From: Fagopyrum homotropicum
Taxonomy: Eukaryota; Streptophyta; Magnoliopsida; Caryophyllales; Polygonaceae
Length of the DNA: 64,000 nt
Direction of reading: 5' to 3'
NCBI GenBank assembly: GCA_033239125.1
Contig: BSWB01000002.1
Coordinates: forward strand, 83,882,560-83,946,559
How positions within the stretch are numbered: position 1 is the stretch's first letter; each line of letters begins with the position of its first letter. The position numbers and the translations under genes were made by a program. Shown in pieces: positions 58,833 through 64,000 of the stretch. Below the pieces are notes generated by a model. The model had not been told where the DNA came from. It saw only the letters and a program-made list of their open reading frames with translations, and ran no database searches.

Positions 58833-60649
58833 TGTTACGTTTAGGAATAGGTGTTATGTGCACGCAATAAGTCTTAAATTTATACTCGTTATAATTATCC
58901 TAACTCCTAGCGAACCCGCAGTGTACGGGACGTTTGCAGAAAGGTAAGTATTCCGAGGTCGAACACAAAGACTAAGGTGAAATCGAATCAAGCAATGATC
59001 AAAGATAGTGTGAATCTAGACTAAGATAAGATGAGGAATAAAGAAAATGGAAAACACAATGTTTTTGTTGGTTTTTGTGGTGATCAAACAAAGATCACAA
59101 GTCAAGCAAGATGATAAACAACTAACAACTCAATCTAGCAAACGAACAAGCAACACAAAGCACAAGAATATGATCAAGAGAAAAAAGTAGATTCTAGAGG
59201 TCAAGATTTCCGGTTATGGCATAGGACTCAAAGTTCTAAGGATTCTAAGGACAAGCTGTGGTGTTTGGGAAAGAATGTTCACTAATGGAAGCGATTACCG
59301 GGTAAGTCTCTCACTTCACTAATCCCACATCAAACTCCTATTACCGGGTAGGTCTCAAGGGGTTAGAGTAAGGAATTTCGCACAAACTAGATACTACTTA
59401 AGGGTAACCCTCTCCTTACCAGGTAAGTCTCGGAATAGGGAAATCTCAAGCAATAATCCTAGCACACTCGATCCAATAGCGGCTTATGAGGCTCACTACT
59501 ACCTAGCATTCATCATCTTAGGTATCTAAGGTCGGAAATCATCGGGTAGATCTCTTCCCTCACTTAGATTGGTAGCATTAGGTGATCCTAAGCTAAATTA
59601 GGCTTAATAAACACTAGGATTTAAACAACCAAACACCCTAGCATGCAGATTTATCATTTAGAGAGCAACAGAAGAATAAATCGGTCTGTTCTACAGATAA
59701 ATCGGCCGATTTATCTGATGAACAGGTCGATTTTTCCTTCTGTTGTGAGTTTCGTGCATATAAATCATCCTAAATTGACATTTAAGCCCATCCTATCATC
59801 ACCCTAGCCATAACCATCAATCCATCACTCTAAAATCACAAGAAACTAGCCAATAATATGCATATCAAGATCCGAAATCATCAAACAAGCAAACATGGTG
59901 TTCATGGATGAGTAATGAAAGATGAGTAAGCAAAATCAATAAATCTCAGCCAAAGACTAGTTGTAGCAAGACTTACAAACTCTAGAATGAAGATTCAAAT
60001 CGTTCTTAACAATCCTTGCAATTAGTTCTCCAATCCAAGACTACAAAATCACTCTAAACTCTTAGAATGGTGTTCTTCTTCTTCCTTCAATCTTTTTGAG
60101 CTTTTCTTCTCCTCCAATCTTCCTCCCCAATTGATGAGTTGTGAATGAGAGTGTGTGTGTGGAGAGATGCTCAGCAACCACCTGAGGGACCACTTATATT
60201 CTCCACCAAGAGCAAGGACGGACAAGAGATCGTGGGACACGTGGCTTAAGCTGTCAAAGCCTCAAAAATCGACCCAGTGGACAAAAATCGGACGATTTAT
60301 CTGCTTGCTGGTCCGATTTTCTTCAGCAGAAAGGTGTTATGCTCATTTAGCCATGAGTTGATCCATTGCTCGCACCAATAGTGGTCTTTGTGTCCTTTGT
60401 TGCTCCAATTATGCTCCTCCAAAGCTTTGGATGTGTACCATCATGAGGCTTGGCCCTCAAATGTATCGATTAACGTCCAATAGATCCCCGAATTACCTAC
60501 AAAACCGATAAAAGGTAGTGTAGACGTCTTTTCTAGAAATGTGCGTGAATTGAGCGAAGACGTCATGAATCAATGCCAAAAACTTGCACGAATGAATGAG
60601 AAATCTATCTAAGTGACTACCTAATCCTAAGTCATAAATCTTGTTATCA
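58833..60649 (-). repeat. 5' LTR of element A
   Basis: 1817 bp; matches the 3' LTR apart from about a dozen substitutions and one 1-bp indel near 59240. Contains the same cassettes, G-box, TATA, four-repeat set and U5 block (58910-58929). Confidence 0.94.
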
Positions 60650-60867
60650 ATCATAATCAAAATCATCAAGCATACAATCATGGAGTCCATATCAAGAGGA
60701 TGAAATGAAAGAAAGATGAAGCAAATAAAACAAGAAAAACAAGCTGAATAGATGTTAAAAGAGAGACTTACAACCCTTCAAAAGAAGGTTTGAATCGTTC
60801 TTACAACCCTAGGAAATGTTTCCAACAATCTTCACTCTAAAAACTATGAAAAACTAAGAATGGTGTG
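60650..60867 (-). repeat. Old Athila LTR, right fragment
   Basis: After the TSD ATCAT this continues the LTR interrupted at 49275: its phrases (GAGACTTACAACCCTTCAAAAG, split here as GAGACTTACAACC and CTTCAAAAG; GAATCGTTCTTACAA; AAGAATGGTGT) are collinear with 59900-60075 of the element A LTR. It is cut at 60867 by element C. The rest should lie beyond the window. Confidence 0.75.
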
Positions 60868-61170
60868 TGATAGCATGAATTATAGTCTATATTTTGGGAC
60901 CTGTTTAGACGTTTTATCTTCAATAATCTGCATGTTTGGATGTGTATTATGAGATTATATTGTCGTTTCATCTACCTTTACGGGAATCGAGGTCTACACC
61001 AAGTTTCGTTGTAATCGTAGGTAAAATGGCACGTTTTACATCAAAATGGAGCTAAATGAGCTAAGGAATCATTGGAACTACATTTAGGAGTTTAGGAGGA
61101 ATCCAGGAAGCATGGAATTGAATTAGAGATTTACTTTGGACCAAATTTGAGAGATTTCACATTCAGTTTA

Positions 61171-61240
61171 GAGTCACCTCGGTTGACCACAGAGTCACCT
61201 CGACCGAGGTGATCTAAGGGAGCGTCTCGACCGAGGCGAA
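61171..61240. repeat. U3 palindromic cassette of CCTCGACCGAGG type, element C
   Basis: GTCACCTCGGTTGACC, TCACCTCGACCGAGGTGA (near 61194-61212) and GTCTCGACCGAGGCG: three dyads about 25 bp apart. Confidence 0.8.
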
Positions 61241-61999
61241 TATCCTGACGCGGCGAGATATATTTTATTTGGCTGAGATCTTTTATTTTTGGAAAGAGAG
61301 ATTTTATATTTTTGGGCTGGATTTCTGGAAGGAAGATCATATATTTGGGAGATCTATTTTGGAGATAAGATATATTTTATCAGGAAATTATCTTTTAAGA
61401 TATTTCCTATAAAATTTATCTTTTTAAGATAATTTTATTTTAGGAGATATGGATATATTTTATAGAAATATCTTATAGTTGGAAGGAAGATATTTATTTT
61501 AGGAGATATGGATATATTTTATAGGAAATTATCTTTTTAAGATATTTTATCTTTGGAAGATAATTCTCCTATTTAAAGGGTTGGATTTTCTACAATCATA
61601 ACAGCTGGGGATTGAAGAAGCTGCAGTTAGGAGGAATTTTTGGAAGGTTGAAGGAAGATTGAAGGAAGGAAGTTGATAGCTTTTATAGCTTTTGTGAAGG
61701 GTTTTGTAAGATTCTCTTAGATTCCCTTCTTGTTGACTTGTCTTATTGGATTGTGATCCAAGGAACGCTTATTTGTTTGATATTTCATTTAGTTATTGAA
61801 GCCTTGTTCTTAAGGTTTTTGTGTTCAAATATTCATTCCATTCCCTTATATTTGATTTTTGCTTTCATGATGATGAGTGGCTAATTTCTTTGTGCGATTC
61901 TAGGGTGTTTGGCTGAAGGTTGTGGGAAAAACAATGATAGAATAATCTTAAATTCCAGTAGGACCTTGAAAGCTCGAGTCTTTATCCTTAAACTTAGAA

Positions 62000-62062
62000 C
62001 ATCTCGTTCAGTCGATGAACATCTCGGCCGGGGTGGGATTCGTCTGACCGAGGTGACCTTTC
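62000..62062. repeat. U5-side palindromic cassette, element C
   Basis: CATCTCGTTCAGTCGATG, CATCTCGGCCGGGGTG and TGACCGAGGTGACC. Same half-full-half layout and LTR position as in A and B1. Confidence 0.7.
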
Positions 62063-62146
62063 TGATCTGAAATTGAGAGTTAAGTGTTAGAGTTTGCCAA
62101 ACCCTATTCTTATTACACCTTTCCTGGTTCAATGCAAGCCTAGGAT

Positions 62147-62405
62147 GAGACTTACCCGGTAATTCCTTTGTTTGTTTACCCAAGATCATAAGTGTAGGTA
62201 ATAAAGGTTTATCCTTTATTGGGGTGTGAGTGTGCCTTCATTCCATCTTTGTGAGTTAGCCTGAGACTTACCCGGTAAAGGTTGATTCTATTCCCTTAGT
62301 TGGTGTGTTGGTTTGAGATTATAGTTCTTTTTCTTAGTACCTTGAGAATTACCCGGTAATAGGTTCTTTGGCTTGGGATTGTGAGTAGTGAGACTTACCC
62401 GGTGA
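62147..62405 (+). repeat. Four GAGAMTTACCCGGTRA repeats, element C LTR
   Basis: Starts 62147, 62263, 62344 and 62389; spacing 116, 81 and 45. Confidence 0.85.
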
Positions 62406-62754
62406 TCTATTCCACTTTAGTAACACCTTCCCTTTGCAAAACCTCAGCTTTGTCCGCTTACTTTGAGATCTTGAGTTGGAACCACAACTAGATGCTTTAA
62501 TCCCTAGAATTTGCATATTTCCTTTAATTGACTACATTATCATCTTTGATTATTTTAATTGCTTTTGTGGTTAGTTGCGATATTGACAACCTATACTTGC
62601 TTTGTTTCACCTAAGTCCTTAAGATCGACACCCCGAAATTCTTGCTTTTACTACGATTGACCCGTACACTGCGGGTTCGCATCCTTGTTTTGAACATATA
62701 TCTTGGGTTATAAATTTAAATCTTGCACACACCTTTTGGAGCGAACAAGTTTTT

Positions 62755-62772
62755 TGGCGCCGTTGTCGGAGA
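62755..62772 (+). promoter_or_regulatory. Primer-binding site, tRNA-Asp type with two mismatches (element C)
   Basis: TGGCGCCGTTGTCGGAGA, seven bases after the LTR end. Confidence 0.85.
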
Positions 62773-63340
62773 CTTGGTCTAGACCAAGCCGGTTGCGGTT
62801 GTCTTTTGGGGCAATTGCCCTTGTTGCTATTAACCATTATACTTGAGTGTTCTTGAAGATTTGTGTTCTTAGGTACATACGAAGTTCTCAACAGAACAGA
62901 GTTTCGCCAAAGAACGAGTTTTCCTATGAGTTTTGTAGTTTCGGGATATTCGATGACTACATTTGATCCAGCCTGGATAGCAAGACAAAGTGCTAGGGCG
63001 GACCATTATGTATACTTGGAAGAGAAATATTCCTTTTATTGGTTTAACAATGAAAAGGAAAGAGAAAAGGCCATTGAGAAGGAGCTTGCGATATGGGATG
63101 ACATGAATGTCCCTAGAAAGATTTATGAGAAACCTCTTGAAGATTCTCTTGAATCAAGATTGGAGAAGTTGATGAAGAAGGTGGAGGAGCTCTAGGAAAG
63201 TACCCTATCCTATGCTAAGCCGAAAGATGAGCATAAGGAAGTACTGAAAGTTTCAAGCATTCCTCCAATCGAACCAGAAGTTTCTCCTGAAGCTTTTGAG
63301 GAAGAGGAAGATGTGGAAGATCTCGATCTAACTGTTGAGA

Positions 63341-63397
63341 CTTCGGCCGAGGTGAAAAAGAGATCGGCCGAGGTGGAAGAGAAATCGGCCGAGAAGG
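63341..63397. repeat. Cassette-like TCGGCCGAGG units within the element C ORF
   Basis: CTTCGGCCGAGGTG, GATCGGCCGAGGTGG and AATCGGCCGAGAAGG in tandem, read as (T/R/K)SAEV or KSAEK. The motif is the same as in the element's own LTR. Confidence 0.75.
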
Positions 63398-63768
63398 AAG
63401 AAGAATCTGTAGAACTAGAAGTGGAAGATGCAGAGAACCTTGGCCAAACTACAGAGACTGTGGCCAAGGTGGAAGAAAGATCAGCTGAGTTGGGAGAGAT
63501 TTCATTTGTGGATTATCAACCTACCATGAAACTTGTCCCAAGCTTTGGAGAACTTTATAAGGTGCCTTCTCTTACTCCCTTTGAAATTCCTACTAAAGTT
63601 CTAGATTTCTTCAGGGATGCACCGAAGAGTTGGAGGTCTCTTCTGAAAGAACCTCCTAAGATCAAGATGAAACCTCCATTGAAATTGTTTGTAGAAGATG
63701 CTCCTTGTATTATAAGGAGTGAAGATAACAAGCGCTTCACCGCTAAGGCAATAAAGTGTTATTTGTTC

Positions 63769-63779
63769 AAGTATGGGGT
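63769..63779 (+). promoter_or_regulatory. PPT-like 11-mer within the element C integrase remnant
   Basis: AAGTATGGGGT coding K-Y-G-V, at the same alignment position as in A and A-n. Confidence 0.4.
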
Positions 63780-64000
63780 CACTCACATGACAAAGACCTT
63801 GTACTATCCCCAAACTGGAGATGGGGAAGCTACTAGGATTCTCGAGAAGCTGTTTTCTCGATCCAGGAAAGGATGGGACGCAAGGCTAGATTATGTCCCA
63901 TTGAAGTGCAGGAAAGCTAGAAGGATTCCGGTGAGAATCAAACCGTACAAGCTTGTACGTGGGAGATCTTACCATTTGCCGGTGAAATTAGGAACCGAAA

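Larger units (their letters stand above)
49276..60649 (-). mobile_element. Complete autonomous Athila element A
   Basis: 11,374 bp with LTRs 49276-51093 (3') and 58833-60649 (5'), perfect 5-bp TSD ATCAT (49271-49275 and 60650-60654), tRNA-Asp PBS, one uninterrupted Gag-Pol frame with all expected catalytic residues, and a PPT. The LTRs differ at about a dozen sites by eye (under 1 percent). It inserted into an older related LTR. It may still be competent and could supply proteins to A-n. Confidence 0.95.
60868..62747 (+). repeat. 5' LTR of element C (about 1880 bp)
   Basis: Starts TGATAGCATG, ends GCGAACA. Very AT-rich between about 61320 and 61560, with repeated GATATATTTTAT and AGATATTT phrases. 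TATA-like CCTATTTAAAGG near 61568. Cassettes at 61171-61240 and 62000-62062; four GAGAC repeats at 62147-62405; U5 block at 62661-62715. Confidence 0.85.
60868..64000 (+). mobile_element. Third Athila lineage, element C (5' part, probably non-autonomous)
   Basis: 5' LTR (60868-62747), degenerate tRNA-Asp PBS, and an ORF with Gag-linker-like and integrase-remnant sequence but no Gag domain, protease or RT in the first 1.1 kb after the PBS. Its cassette core is of the CCTCGACCGAGG type. It inserted into the old LTR; GTGTG (60863-60867) is a candidate TSD. The 3' end is outside the window. Confidence 0.8.
62863..64000 (+). pseudogene. Element C ORF: coiled coil, Glu-rich repeat and integrase remnant, one TAG
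   Basis: A frame open from 62863 (or from the ATG at 62926, MSFVVSGYS) to the window end apart from one TAG at 63193-63195. Before the stop: a charged helical segment, with SLESRLEKLMKKVEEL resembling the linker piece of the A-n ORF. After it: an acidic region whose SAEV/KSAE repeats come from TCGGCCGAGGTG cassette units (63341-63397). Then, from about 63700, an integrase remnant: IIRSEDNKRFT, FKYGVTHM, TLYYPQTGDGEA, SRSRKGWDARLD, KPYKLVRGRSYHLPV, each matching element A integrase in order, but with the catalytic Glu context altered. The TAG may be a simple mutation, since the frame stays open for 268 codons after it. Confidence 0.7.

Overview
The window is angiosperm nuclear DNA, probably eudicot-like pericentromeric or other heterochromatin. 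It is built almost entirely of Ty3/gypsy LTR retrotransposons and I see no convincing host gene. Evidence: primer-binding sites for tRNA-Asp (Athila-type) and tRNA-iMet (chromovirus/Tekay-type), a complete Athila-type Gag-PR-RT-RH-IN polyprotein, LTR pairs with 5-bp target duplications, nested insertions and a long tandem array. The species cannot be named from the sequence.

Layout. (1) 1-4999, minus: 5' part of an Athila element (called B1 here): LTR 3292-4999, PBS, Gag-protease with two in-frame stops, running off the window. (2) 5005-5344, minus: RT/RNase H remnant of another Athila element. (3) 5345-44962, minus: tandem array of a Tekay-like chromovirus derivative with a unit of about 7.35 kb (LTR about 3.22 kb plus internal about 4.13 kb), arranged internal-LTR-internal-LTR with single shared LTRs. 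There are five LTRs (L1-L5), four complete or near-complete internals and one truncated internal. Units carry their own deletions, templated insertions and an inverted duplication. (4) 25105-31780, plus: a young non-autonomous Athila element (A-n) inside the third full internal, with two 1830-bp LTRs differing at about nine sites. (5) 44963-45545: Athila 3'-region remnant. (6) 45546-48249, plus: gypsy pol tail, LTR, tRNA-iMet PBS, long leader and broken gag. (7) 48250-49275 and 60650-60867, minus: an older Athila LTR split by (8) 49276-60649, minus: a complete, apparently intact autonomous Athila element (A) with TSD ATCAT. (9) 60868-64000, plus: 5' LTR, PBS and ORF of a third, apparently non-autonomous Athila lineage (C), running off the window.

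How the parts relate. Element A is the likely source of proteins for A-n: they share LTRs, PBS, PPT and 3' region. A-n replaces gag-pol with one chimeric ORF made of Gag segments in permuted order plus an integrase remnant, ending at the native pol stop. Lineage C carries an analogous ORF.

Most unusual signals: (a) lineage-specific palindromic cassettes (half dyad, full dyad, half dyad) at matching LTR positions, in the 3' region and in frame inside pol, with a different core sequence in each lineage; (b) the PPT 11-mer AAGTATGGGGT, which also encodes the integrase K-Y-G-V motif and survives in the decayed integrase of the non-autonomous elements, like a central PPT; (c) four copies of GAGACTTACCCGGT(A/G)A per LTR with nearly constant spacing (about 46, 77 and 120 bp) in three diverged lineages. 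Percent differences were counted by eye and are approximate.
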